DNA from: Pollenia angustigena
Taxonomy: Eukaryota > Arthropoda > Insecta > Diptera > Polleniidae
Direction: 5' to 3'
NCBI GenBank assembly: GCA_930367215.1
Contig: OV884059.1
Location: 69,597,393 to 69,661,392 of the forward strand
DNA: 64,000 nucleotides
The notes below the pieces were generated by a model, which was not told where the DNA came from, did not search any database, and saw only the letters and a program-made list of their open reading frames with translations. Below are positions 22,949 through 34,814 of this stretch, piece by piece (the stretch's first letter is position 1; every line of letters begins with the position of its first letter). Both the position numbers and the translations under genes were made by a program.

Positions 22949-24091
22949 TTTGGACTAATTATGACAATAAAAATATAAAAAAGGTTTGTGTAATCAAACT
23001 TGCAAAAAAATGCATTATTTAACTTTTATAAGAAACGATCAATATCGTGTCTACGTGGTCTATTGTATGTATTTCCTGAAGACTGAACTTAAATAACTTT
23101 ATTTTTGTCTAGAAAAACATTATATTCGAAAAAATATGTAAGCATTGAACATTAAAAAATATTTCAGTTTTATTAAAGGTTAATTAAATAAATTTTCATA
23201 TAAAATTCGTCTGTTATAAGCAGGTTTTAGTCATAGCCCGAAACTTTAAAATGTTTCACTAAAGCAGTGTTGCCGAAATATGTTTAGGTTTGTCAATTCG
23301 TTTGAATTTCTACAATATTGATCTTAGACCATACATATCTTATATATTCTAGACCCATATGAGTAGCGAAGTTTTTTTGACGGGGGCCATTTGTCCGTCC
23401 GTCTGTTGGTTCGTGTGTATGTTGCTTTACTTGTATGTCACATGAAAATCGTTAAAGTTTTCTATTGAAATTCAGCCAGTTCGGTCCATTATTGACTGAG
23501 ATATGAGCAAAATGTTACGGCTGTCTCTAATTTTTACCCATAAACCTCAACCCACGATTATTAAATTTAATAAACGTTTATTAAGGGAAATTTCCATAGA
23601 AAGTTTGTTTTATAAGCCTTTATTAAATTTAAAATATTTTTATGAATACGCGCACATATGTTTAGCTATTTACCTTTACTTTTTAAAGTCTTTTTATAAA
23701 CTATAAAACATATTTTTCACTTTCACCTTAAATAAACTTAGTAGAATAATAATAGTGAAAATCAAAAAAATCGGTTCATAAAAATAACCGAGATTGAAAT
23801 CGCAAAATAGGTATTCTTTAAATCGAAATCGCAAGAAGTATGAAAGTTAGAAAGTATGTGTAAAAGAACTAGCATATTTGTAAGAACCTACGGCAGATCG
23901 CAAGAAAAACGTACGAGTTACAGAGCTCCATAAAAATTTTGGCCTTTTGCGATTTCAAATCTTGCGATTGCCAGAACAAAGCCGATAGACAAACAACTAC
24001 TTTATCCTTCCCAAAATAATAGTTTTGCCACAATAGTGCCCATACCATATGAACAAAGAAAACGAAATTTGGCTCAGATATTTCTTATGTA
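22944..24091. other. no gene; short family A fragment
   Basis: About 23285-23510 carries the phrases found at the end of family A copies (TTCTACAATATTGATCTTAG, TTGTCCGTCCGTCTGTTGG). Nothing else was recognised. Confidence 0.45.
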
Positions 24092-25701
24092 TGGGCATTT
24101 CCACCGAAAGGTCCACTGCAACAAAAAAATTATAAGTTCTTGAAAAGACTTTGTTTTATCATATTTTAACAGGAAAACAATCAAATTTAATAAAAGTAAA
24201 AAAATTCTTATTTGGATATTTCTATTGTACGTTTTGCTATGATAACAGTTCTTTAAGAGAGACATTATGCATTGACTTTTTCTCTCTAAAACCTTTCGGA
24301 AGGTACAAAGAGTCAAAATAGAATGCACAAGAAACTATACGATTGCAAATAACTGTAATTTTTCTCTTTGTATTATCTCATATTTCGATGTCATGTGCGA
24401 CATTGAAAAACATAATTTTCTATCAATGCGTCGAAAGTAAAAGTAGAAAGCTCATCAAATTACCAGGCCAAACAGAGATTTTTTATAATATTAAAATAAA
24501 ATAAAAATTTCTGTAAAATAGCAAGATTTGTGATCTTGGTACTTATATAAAGTTGTTCACGTGCGACATCGTAAGTGTGAAAATTAATAATTTGAAAATA
24601 ATTTTTTAAATATGTAAATGATTTATTTATGTTAATATAAACATTTCAATCATTTAAATCTAGATGAGCAAAAAAGCACTAAATTCAAAAATAAAGCCAT
24701 ATTCTAGCCATTAACAATGATATACGATACGATGAGATTACACTTTAAATGACGATGCTATATATGGATATAAAACAAAAAGGGCTGTAATGTAGGGCGT
24801 GGCAAAAACAATGTTTTTTTTAAGTTTTTCAAACTTGATAAATATACCTTTTATTTTAGGGCGTGACTGATGAAAATATTATTCCTTGTATTGGCTTCTA
24901 CCTGATTTAATGAAGTATGTGTGTGAAAAAGAAAAAAGCTTAATTTGTAGGCGTGTAATAAAAGTGGGCATATTAAAATCTATACATACGTAGTTTAAGA
25001 AGGACTTTCTTGGCACGTAAAAAAAATTGGACATTTGGGGGAAGGATCCGAGATGGCATAAGTGGCGCCCAGAATTTGAGGTCGGATTAAAAAGTCACTA
25101 AAGACAAAAATGAAGCCACTATCAAGCCATGAAAAACGATATGCAATATGATGAGATCGGACTTTAAATGGCAGCGCTAAATATAAAAAACCAAAAGGGC
25201 TGTATTTTAGGGCGTGGCAAAAAATCTTTCATTCTAGGGGGTGACTGGCACAACTTTTTTTTTTGTATGGAGGTCGACCCGGTCTAATCAACATATATAT
25301 CATGATGGAAAAAAATGTCATGTGCAACAGATCACGTGCGACAGCGATTAAAGCTAAATAAAAAAAAAGTATACATTATTTTTATTTAAAATGACAGCCA
25401 TATTTAAGAGATATGAGTGCATAATATTCTACAATTTTTTGCATTCAAATATTGCCTCAGGTTTCGCTGAAATCGGCATTCAAATAAATGGCAACAAAAA
25501 CCACTTCTGTTTTCGTCAAGTGCAAATGCCTTGTTTTTTTGCAATTTTCTTGAAAACGAAACAATTTATCAAAATGAACAATAGCACCAATTATAGGGCT
25601 AATTAAAAGATATAACTTGAATCTATTATCAAAATAAATATACGTTTTTTTTTAACTTTAAATGTGTACGATGGTCACGTTCGACATGATGGAAATGCCC
25701 A
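24092..25701. mobile_element. 1.6-kb non-coding element with TGGGCATTTCCA ends and TA flanks
   Basis: TGGGCATTTCCA at the left is exactly inverted at the right (TGGAAATGCCCA), with TA outside both ends (24090-24091 and 25702-25703). This suggests a Tc1/mariner-type non-autonomous element. Inside, two modules about 420 bp apart repeat the same order of phrases (ATGATGAGAT..., AAAGGGCTGTA..., TAGGGCGTGGCAAAAA). The word CACGTGCGACA or a close variant occurs at least four times. No transposase frame. A partial relative is at 28286-28638. Confidence 0.68.
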
Positions 25702-26313
25702 TATATATTAGAAATAAAAATGTTTGCGCTATACTTGTATAACTATAAAGATCTGATAGAAAAGATGTTTTTTTTATAATATGGGGAAATTTGGACCCCA
25801 CTCGGCACGGCTAGGCACCGTCGGATTACCCTGAAAAATTAGATCATGATTTCTTACACCAAACATCTATTTTAAGAAGCGCAAACAATTACATTAAAAA
25901 AAAATTGCGACCAGTCTAATATATATATATACATATCGTTAGCTAAAATGCAAAAAGACGTAACTAACAAAAAATTCAAAATCGAGTTTTTGATTGATTC
26001 TTATGAATGCTATAAAACTACATGTCTTGACAAAATTTTACACTTCTGCGATCAAAAATTGCGCTTTTATTAGCAAAAAACAAAGGGACGTAACTACAAG
26101 TTTTTTTGTTTGATGTATGCAAAACGACGTAATTACACATTTTTTTTCTAAGAAAATATAATGAAATGGGTTTCTTTGAAAATTGGTTGAAGAATTCCAT
26201 GGACGACTTATCAATGCAGTTTTCACTTTACAAAGTTTTTTGCTTCTCCTTTAAAATTATATTTTTGTTAGTTACGTCTTTTTGCATTTTAGCTAACGAT
26301 ATATATCTATCTA
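25702..26313. other. no recognisable gene
   Basis: AT-rich. AGCTAAAATGCAAAAAGACG at about 25941 and its inverse at about 26272 are the ends of a roughly 350-bp palindrome-like unit (GTAACTAAC inverted as GTTAGTTAC), probably another small MITE. Open frames on both strands inside it are mirror artefacts. Confidence 0.45.
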
Positions 26314-26531
26314 TCTATATATATAAAACAGGATGTGTGTATGTATGTAGGTAACGTATGGACTCCAAAACGGCTGGGGCGATTTTGATGAAATTTTCAG
26401 AAAATCTTCAGAATATTCAGGCGGGTGAAGATTTATACGAAAAGAAAATTTTGCCCCGCCCACTTTAACGCCCACTTTTTTCGATTTACCTTAAATAAGA
26501 AAATGGCCCCAACGTCTGTCGTGTCAGCTAG
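26314..26531 (+). mobile_element. short Helitron-like element
   Basis: Starts TCTATATATATAAAACAGG and ends GTGTCAGCTAG followed by T, matching the TC...CTRR-T rule. The body contains CGGCTGGGGCGATTTTGATG and GCCCCGCCCACTTTAACGCC, phrases shared with the Helitron-like element at 63238-63700. 218 bp; no protein. It has no inverted ends and no target duplication, as expected for this class. Confidence 0.62.
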
Positions 26532-27619
26532 TTATATATAAGAAATGAATTACCGAGTTTAAGGTTTTGGTAACATTTTGAATAAAAGAACTAAAAGTGC
26601 TATATTTGGCTTTGGCGACTTTTAAATACCTTTTACCATAGTATTGAAAGACAAATGTTACCTAGATCCATCGTTCTCAATTTTGGGGATTTGTCCCCAA
26701 ATAGGGATATTTTTTGTAATCGGGGATAACATTTTTGTGAAAAAGCATTTTTTTGCTGGCGATTTTTGGGATAATATATTATTATAAAAGCAATTTGTGC
26801 AATGGCAAGACCGATCTGAAAAAGATGTGGGTAAAAATTTAAGTCTTTTTTGTATCGGTTCAAGAGATTGCTAAAATAGTTTTAAATATGCTTTTTTCGA
26901 ACAAATAAAGTTTGTGTTGAACGAGTCTTTTCTATAATGAATTCAACCAAAAGCAGAATGAAGTATGTATGAGTTATTAAAAGCTCTTCTTATACCGTTA
27001 GTGTTCGCTCGCCTAAAGTCGCAATTTTACAGTTTTTTATTGGAATTTTGCGATTTTCTTAATTTTTACCATTTTTTTGTAAAGCAATTTGCAGATTATT
27101 GTTCCTTTGGCAACAATTTTATTACTTTTTTGCAACCACACAGAAAATATTATTTTTCCAATTCAAACAAAAAATCAAAACATTTTTTGTCTGAAATCGG
27201 TCCTATATTTTTGTTGGTTAAATAAAAATCAAACAAAATATTAATTGAACTATTAAAAAAATTTGTAGAAATTAAAAAAATGTTCAAACAAGTGTTTGTT
27301 TATAAATGCATTAAACTTTTTTATTTCTGTGGCGAAAAGAAAAAGGTGCTTAATGGCACCTTAAGATCTGCATGTTCAAAAGTACACATGGGCGAAATTT
27401 CAATTATTTTGTAGGATTTTTGAGGACTTTATAACAAAATGACTTTTTGGTTATCTTTTTTCAAAGTGCAAGAACATTTGGCATAAAAACTTAAGTTTAC
27501 TTCCGATCTGTGACAATGATTAAGTTAAGTTAATGTTAAGGAATAAAAACTTAAAAAACTATAACCGCAGAGAACTGATTAATGTATTAAATTCGGAAAA
27601 ATTCCTTAAGCTACATTTA
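26532..27619. other. no gene; family A end fragment at about 26585
   Basis: AACTAAAAGTGCTATATTTG at about 26588 is the left-end phrase of family A without the rest. Open frames here are low-complexity. Confidence 0.4.
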
Positions 27620-27839
27620 GGCCCGCTTTCACAACTTACCGACAGCTTAAGGTAGGATTTTATTGGCCGTATAAAAAGTGTTCCATTATTGCAACTTTAC
27701 CTTATCCTACCAGGTAGAATGAACCTTAATCTACTTTAATGCTAGGTTTAAGGTTTAAGTAAAGTTATAATAATTCAACACTTTTTATAAGGCCGGTTAA
27801 AGTCTACTTTTAGCTATCGGTAAGTTGTGAAAACGCGCA
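27620..27839. mobile_element. 220-bp MITE with TTA duplication
   Basis: Long inverted arms begin GGCCCGCTTTCACAACTTAC on the left. On the right they end in the inverse, GTAAGTTGTGAAAACGCGCA. TTA is duplicated on either side (27617-27619 and 27840-27842), typical of PIF/Harbinger-type MITEs. A truncated relative lies at 29467-29630. The middle contains CCTACCAGGTAG, a small palindrome present in both copies. Confidence 0.7.
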
Positions 27840-28285
27840 TTAAAGTTGTAAATTGTTCTGCTATAAAACTAAAAAAAAAATAGACTTATGCACTTATTGC
27901 CACAGAATTAGTTCAAAGCCGAAACAGCATTTATATAAAACCAAAAAAGTTAAATTATTTGAACAAATTATTACAAAATATTTCTTTAGAAATAGTATTT
28001 TAGTTCAGAACAAGAATTTACAGAATCGTTTGAAAGCCTTTTTTAAAGATTTGACTTTTTTTTACTTTTTTAGCAATTTTGATTTGTTTTAAAGTAAGAC
28101 AAAAAAATATTGTTATTAGAATATTATTCGAGAACTTTTATTTTTGCTCATACATCAGTGACCCACCCTAATGTTCATATATACGTACGTGGTATGTAGG
28201 TATAAAGATTTATTTTTGCAGTAACTGTCCGGGCGAACTTAGTTCATTGAGTACTTCTGTTCAATTAAAAAATGTTAACTAAACA

Positions 28286-28638
28286 TAAATATTATGATGG
28301 CAAAAATGTCACGTGCGACAGTGATTAAAACTAACTTAAAAAAGTATAAATCACTTATGGGTAAAATCAAAAAAATTTTAAGAGACATTAATGCATAACG
28401 TTCTAAAGCTTGTCGCATTAAAATATTGCCACTTCTAATTTTTCCACGTGCGAATGCTTTGGTTTTTTGCAATTGTCTTGAAAATGAAAAAATTTATCAA
28501 ATGAACAATACCACTTATTATAGTGCTAATTAAGAGCTATAAGTTAAATCTATTGTCAAAATAAAACCCCTTTTTATTTTGACTTTTATTCACTTTAAAT
28601 GTGTACGACGGTCACGATCGACATGATGGAAATGCCCA
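28286..28638 (+). repeat. partial copy of the TGGGCATTTCCA element
   Basis: Parallels 25298-25701 phrase by phrase (ATGATGGAAAAAAATGTCA-like start, GCGACAGTGATTAAA, TTGCAATTGTCTTGAAAATG) and ends with the same terminus TGGAAATGCCCA. The left end is missing. Confidence 0.65.
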
Positions 28639-28779
28639 ATGAAGTATGGACCATGAAATTGTGTGATATACAGCAACTGTTGAGTTTTCGAGAGAAAAAT
28701 TCTTAGAAAAACATACGGTCCAATAAAATTAAAAGATGGAACATATCGGATAAGATACAACCACGAGCTCGGTAAAGTT

Positions 28780-29060
28780 ATTAAAAGGCGAAATGTAATT
28801 AGATATATAAGGCTCAAAAATAAGATGTCTTGGGCATATAGTAAGGATGACTTACGAAACAGTCAAAAAACAAGCCTTTACTAGAACTGGTGTTCGCAAG
28901 AAGTAGAGGGCGTTCAAGAAAAAGATGATTTGACATGACTTAAAAACGATGTAAGTACAGAACTGAAGTCTTATAGGTAAATAAAGGTGAAGATGGAAGT
29001 ATATAGTTAAGGAAGCATTGGTCCACCAAGGACTGTTATGCTAAGAAAGCAAAACAAGAA
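28780..29060 (+). pseudogene. LINE ORF2 C-terminal tail relic
   Basis: Readable pieces in shifting frames are IRLKNKMSWAYSKD, then at about 28896 ARSRGRSRKR, a stop, FD, and later LKNDVSTELKSYR. This resembles the common C-terminal tail of insect LINE ORF2 proteins (…RLGHV…, then SRGRPRKRW…D…DL…). Heavily decayed. The assignment depends on motif order and is moderate at best. Confidence 0.42.
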
Positions 29061-29466
29061 GAAGAGTTGACCTTAAAATAAAAACAAAACTAAAATTAAT
29101 TGTACTTTGTTTCCAATATTTTATTTATTAATATTTTTATGTAGTTTAAAAGATCACAAGTGTATTTTGTTTGTAATTAATAACGTGCTTATAATATTAA
29201 ATACTATTTTGTTTTTTTTAGATTAATGTTGTGTTATGTTATAAACTAAAAATGAAAACAATAAAACATCGATCGACAGACAATTCAACAAAGTAAGCCA
29301 TTATCGTTTTTTTTTTAATAATTAATGTTTTGATTTTTGGTAACTGCTATTTAAAGTAAACTCGAAACTACTCATTAAGAAAATATGCTTGCATTATTTG
29401 TGTAGCATAATAAAAAGAAAATTGATTTTAAAAAATATTAAACGGTATGTAATTAAATGAATATTT

Positions 29467-29630
29467 TAAGTGTTCCATTATTACAACTTCCCTTTAACCT
29501 ACCAGGTAGGATGAACCTTAATTTACTTAATCGCTCACTTTAGGTTAAAGTAAAGTTTTAATAATGGAACACTTTTTGTAAGGCCGGTTAAAGGCTTCTT
29601 TTTGCTATCGGCAAGTTGTGAAAACGGGCC
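29467..29630. mobile_element. truncated MITE related to 27620-27839
   Basis: Shares AAGTGTTCCATTATTACAAC, CCTACCAGGTAGGATGAACC and the right end AAGTTGTGAAAACGGGCC. The outer part of the left arm is missing. The copies retain enough identity to define the family ends as GGCCCG...CGGGCC. Confidence 0.62.
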
Positions 29631-31214
29631 TAAGTTTTATAAAATAATAGCACAAACGAAATTTAAATCTTTTAAAAAAAATATATAATATATATTTATA
29701 ATTAAAGCAAAGTCGCCAATAATGTGGTAAGTATCAAATTTATTATTTTCAGGAAAGCAAAAAAAGGCAAAGTTATTATTTTTTTTTTTAGTTATCGAAC
29801 ATAATGATAATTAAAACTTTTATGCAAAAAAATCAGAAAATTTAAATTTTAAATTACATGTAAATTTTCTGTCGAAATTATTTTTTTGTGGAAAAACGTT
29901 TTATATCCAAAATCGTAATGTCACTTAAAACTTTTTCCACTACGCTTAGCATCATTGAGTGGCTTTTAAAATGTTATTCTATGTTTCAGAACAATTTCGT
30001 TTGTATAATTTTGTAAGTGGCTTACTTACAACGTTCTTCCACTGCCTGACTCTTTGTAATTGCATTTTGACTGCGATAAGGTTCAAAATTATAAGCAACG
30101 TAAAAGAGCTATGTTAACCATAATCTGCAAAAAAAAACTGGTTTTGTAAAATTTGTCTTTTACAACGTTATTCCCGGCTTTGCTTCAATTATAAATAATA
30201 AACCTTAAACTACACTTTTTAACCTTGTATATTTGTCATAGAGTTTCTTCCAAACTTTTCATAATAATCTGAAGTCTTCTGGAGTGCAGGCAGCAACATT
30301 CGTAAACATACTGGAACAAACAAACGTTCAACGCAGAGAGGACTGCAACAACAAACGATGATAGTGATTATAACAATAAACTTATGTATAGTAAAATGTT
30401 TTAAAAAGAAAGAGAAATAATTTTCTGCTTCTTCATTTACAAGTTGCTTGTTTGTTATCATTTAGGAATATGGTGTACGAGGATTGACATTGATCATATC
30501 CGCATTACTATAAAGAAAATAAAAAGAAAATTTAAAAACAACATTTAGTAAATTTTGCCTTATTATAATATGCTGGTTAGAGTTTTAAAATATTATCAGA
30601 ACTATGTATATTATTCAGCACTAAAAATGTGCAATCACGAATGCAAATTGCAATAGGGGCTATTATCAATATTACACACAAGAGATTTTGGATAAATCAT
30701 TTAGTTTTTTTGAGATTGTTTAAAATAATACGGATGCTATTTGGTGCTTTTTGAAAACAGGTGAACGACGGATCTACCGAAACAAAATGAGATCACTTTA
30801 GTACTTGAAAGTATTCCTTTTCAACATTTAAGGTAAACAGAGGCATCGCAGCAAAGTCCCATTTGCAAAAAACCACTGCTTAATTAGTTTTATAGAATTT
30901 TTGGTCCTTTCAAATTCAAAAATTAGAAAACAACTGTTAACCAAGAGCAGTATACGGTAATGATTAACATTAATTAAGTTTCAAACTAGATGTCATCGCT
31001 CATGATCTGAAAAACGCAGATCGTTTAAAAACAGATGTTCTGACAAACAAAACCGCTGAAAATTTGGCGTCTTTAAGTGTTTACTGAAACAATCTGGTTG
31101 ATTTTTTTTAAACTGCACTTCATTTATAGAAAATAAAATGGTGTATAATTTAAATTAAATATGTTTTCTTTTTATGTGATGAAAACTTTTTAAAATATTT
31201 ACACGATTTTTACT
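29631..31214. other. 1.6 kb with no recognisable gene
   Basis: AT-rich. No terminal repeats, domains or RNA genes were recognised. An 80-codon minus-strand frame at 30219-30461 has no family resemblance. Confidence 0.4.
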
Positions 31215-32168
31215 TTAAACAATTAAGTACGCTAAATTTGGCTATACAGATTGTTATATACCCTTCACCATGGTGCGATAAGAGCAAAAAGTTATATAAA
31301 TACTGTTATTTAGATATAAATAAATCTATTTTGTGACACGCCCACTTCCCATTCCCGCCCACATTTTGTCGGATGTTGTGTATGGATAACCAAGATGCTT
31401 GTACTTAATTTGTAAATTTTTGCTCTTGCCGTTCTCTAGATGTTCAAAAATCTATAATGTTTTTAAACGGGAGGTGCCACACCTACTTCTCCAATCCCGC
31501 CCGTATTTTAATTGAGGTTGTGTATTTATAAACCAGCTATGTGTCCCAAATTAGGACAATATTTCTCTTACCGTTATTTAGATACAAAAAACCATTTTAT
31601 GCCACGCCCACTTCTCCAATCACGCCCACATTTTGTGGGATGTTATGTATTAATAACTTAGAATTTTGTACCTAATAAGGAAACTTTGTCTCTTTTCGTT
31701 CTCCAGATATAAGAAAATTTATAATGTGTTATAAACTTATAAAATCCCGCCCATTTTTGAGTTTTTGCATTGATAATCAAGATGCTTGTACCACATTTGG
31801 AAACTTGTCTATTGCCGTTATCGAAATATACGGAAAAAAAGAAATAAAAAAACCACAACAACAAGAGATTAATGGGTAAAATTAGAGGCAGTCGTGGTTT
31901 TTTGCTCATATCTCAGTCTTTTTTGGAGCGATCTAGAAAAATTTTAATTAGTAGATATGACATAAATGTTTACCAACCAACTCATCATCATATCTGGGGT
32001 CTTCGAAAAACCCATTTTAACAGACGGACAACCCTGTTTGAATTTGTCTTCTTATAAGAATCCAGAATATATATACTTTATAGGGTCAAGCAATATTGTG
32101 GAAGTTATAAACGGAATGACAAACTTATATATGTATGTATACCCTATTACCTTCGGTGAAGTGTAAAA
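31215..32168 (+). repeat. dispersed fly repeat (family A), copy with inverted ends
   Basis: The left end is AATTTGGCTATACAGATTGT then TATACCCTTCACCATGG. The right end is TACCCTATTACCTTCGGTGA with GTGTAAA. Three near-tandem modules carry CACGCCCACTTCTCCAATC-type phrases (about 31339, 31480, 31604) as in 14233-15750. No gene. Confidence 0.6.
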
Positions 32169-32429
32169 AAATATGCAAACTTCTTTGGAATTGTAAAATC
32201 CCTTAGGCTGAGGTTGTGAAATCGCAGTTAAACTGGGCTTAGTGAATCTGAAAACATATTTGTGCTGACAGTACCAAATTTTGATACAAAACTTCGCCGG
32301 GAAAATCCGAGTTCCAGACTACGTTAAACTAAGTTTTAACTTAATCCACATCTCAAAAACCCCGTCTTTGTATTTTTTTTTTTTTAATTAACAATAATTT
32401 TTTAAATGTAGCTTTTTTACGCCAATATA

Positions 32430-32678
32430 TCGAGCCCTAATAGCAAAAATGATGTAACCAACAACATTTTAGATTTTTGTTTTTTGATGAAAATCGATAA
32501 TTTTTGATCATTTGCATCATCTCTAAAAATCTCATATCTCTGAGAAGTACTGTTACGAAATTAGAGCAAAAGCAATTTCAAAAGAAATCCTAGATTTGAA
32601 GCAAAAATATTAAAAAAAAACGGTCTCCTGTAAAATTTTATTTTTGTTGGTTACATCATTTTTGCTATAAGGGCTCGA
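32430..32678. mobile_element. MITE of the TCGAGCCC family, copy 2
   Basis: TCGAGCCCTAATAGCAAAAA at the left is inverted at the right (TTTTTGCTATAAGGGCTCGA), with TA on each side. Nearly the same sequence, inverted, forms copy 3 at 62784-63035, so those two are the youngest pair of the family in this window. Confidence 0.78.
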
Positions 32679-33529
32679 TAAATTTATTTGTCTATGTTTT
32701 ATTGTAATAAAATACATATATGTTTTCATTGCTCAAACACAACTTCGTAAAAAAGCAAATCGCGTGGTTTTCAGGACATGCTAAAATGCTTTTTTTTTAA
32801 CCCGTAAGCGATTTGAAAATCACGGGCTTTAAGAACTTGTGCGTATATTTACCGTAAACATATCCACAAGACAGCGCCAATCATTATGAAAAGGTTCAAC
32901 TTCAAACAAAACTGAAGAGATTAAAGTTTAAAGGCTTTTGGGTGGTTTTTTTTAATGTGTTCCTAATGAGCTACAAATAATTATTACTCATTAAAAAGGG
33001 CATTCATCTACAAGAAAATACTGTAGATTTTGTATCAGATAAAACATAGTCAAACTTAAAAAGCAAGAATTCGAAGAACGTACAAAAATACGTTCTACCT
33101 CAAACAAAAAATAAAAAATCAGATTTACCGCAAATGTTTTATAAAATGTGTATATTTTTTTAGAATTTCAAATTTATTAAACTACAATAAAAAAAAAAAA
33201 ACATAAAAGGTATATATATGTATTTGATACCAAAGATGTTATATACTACGACTAAGGTACTTTATAGACGACTACAACTAAATTTCTAAAATTAAAAACT
33301 CACAATGATGAAATTAAATTTTTTCTTAAAAGAGAAAATCTTTAAAATAAAATTAGGTGAAAATTACGCAACCACTATTTCGAGTGGAGTGAGGTGTAGA
33401 TCATGGAAAATGAAACGCACCCCATTTTAATTCAAAAAAGGGACGGCCAGTGCAATGTTTTAATTGCACATTGAAAATAGGGCTTGCGTCGTTTGTGGAG
33501 AACTACATTGTTCAGCGAAATTTGATAAG
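32679..33529. other. no recognisable gene
   Basis: AT-rich, with scattered poly(A) runs (about 33186-33201). Nothing supported. Confidence 0.4.
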
Positions 33530-33712
33530 CAGGGAAACCGGAAATATGCCCTAAAGAAGTGCTTTATGTGTATTAAATATGTAGCAAAAACTTGAAAATA
33601 TGACGTAAAATTGTTCAAAATATGTCAAAAAAAAAAAAAAATGGTTTGTTAAAATTAATTTGCAGTAAAATCGTTTTTAAGTTTTTTAGGTTTTCTACCT
33701 TTTTTATTATCT

Positions 33713-34597
33713 TCTATATATATATAAAAATAAGTTGCATTGTGTTAGTAATTGATGTTCTCTGAAATGCGTGAAACGTGACGTCAATACCAAGGTTTTT
33801 ATGTATCAACGGTCTTCAAATGTGTATTGGTTGTTGAGTTATAGCCATTTTAGTGAACACTGCATTAATTCCGAAACATGCATTTATATTCCCATACAAA
33901 TACATATCAACAAAATGCCCTCCATTTTGAACTCCTCCGAAACGGCTTGACCGGTTTGTATGAAATTTTGTATGTGTATTTGTTAGGTCTGAGAATAGGT
34001 CGTGGAGTATATTTTATATCGCTAGAGGGCGCAAAATATTGCAGTAGTAAAAGCTCCCAATCTTCTAAACTAATCAACCGGTTTTCTTAAAATTTGGAAT
34101 GCAGACAATGTAACATCTGAAATAGAATAGGGAATAGGGTGTGGAATAGGGTAAGAGGGCTAAAAGCTCCCCCTCCCTATATCTTCGTAACTAATCAACC
34201 GATTTTGTTGAAATTTTGCAGGCAAATAGTGTTACAGTTGGAATGAACTATAGCCAATAGTTTTTATTATTTATGGCGTGAAATAGAGCAAGAGGAGTAA
34301 AAGCTCCCTCTCCCTCTATCTTCTTAACTAATCAACCGGTTTTCTTAAAATTTGGCATGCATATACTGTAACATCGGAAAGAGGACAGGACATTAAATAG
34401 GGCAAGAGGGTTAAAAGCTCCGCCTCCCTGTATCTTCTTAACTAATCAATTATTTTTCTTGAAATTTGGCATGCAAATAGTGTAACATCTGGAAAGAACT
34501 ATAGCCTATAATTTTTTCTTAAAATTTGGCTTGTATACACTGTAACATCTGAAAGAAGTAAGTTATGTGGCAAAACAACGTTTGCCGGGCCACCTGG
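33713..34597 (+). mobile_element. Helitron-like element with internal tandem repeats
   Basis: Starts TCTATATATATATAAAAAT and ends GTTTGCCGGGCCACCTGG before T, matching TC...CTRR-T. The interior has about four diverged tandem modules of roughly 150 bp, each containing AAAAGCTCCC then TCTTCTTAACTAATCAACC and ATTTGGCATGCA. No Rep/helicase gene. Inserted within the hAT-like element at 33530. Confidence 0.62.
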
Positions 34598-34610
34598 TAA
34601 TTTATAAAAT

Positions 34611-34814
34611 AAATAATTTGTTCAAGCTTGTAGTCTGTTTTTATTCAATTAGTCTGTAGGGGAATTATGCACTGTGCAATATTAATAGACCTACAAACTT
34701 ATTGTTTTGTATTTTTTTTGACTCGTTATTCCTGAAGATGACATCCAAAGGATGGCGAAATATTGAAAAAAAAAAAAAGAATAAAAACTGACCTCGGCCT
34801 TGAACAAATTATTT
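34611..34814 (+). mobile_element. small foldback unit with hammerhead-like core
   Basis: AAATAATTTGTTCAAG (34611-34626) is exactly inverted at 34799-34814. The homology extends inward on both sides towards a TTTTTATTC phrase, giving arms of about 36 bp. The right half carries CTGAAGA (34732-34738), a strong stem (GACATCC with GGATGGC) and GAAA (34757-34760), then an A run and AATAAAAACTG. The same order (core, GAAA, AATAAAAACTG, outward end) occurs in the 470-bp satellite, so the two may share an origin. Confidence 0.48.

Noticed and set aside
25391..25606. 71-codon frame inside the TGGGCATTTCCA element
   Set aside because: Not preserved in the partial copy at 28286-28638, so not under coding constraint.
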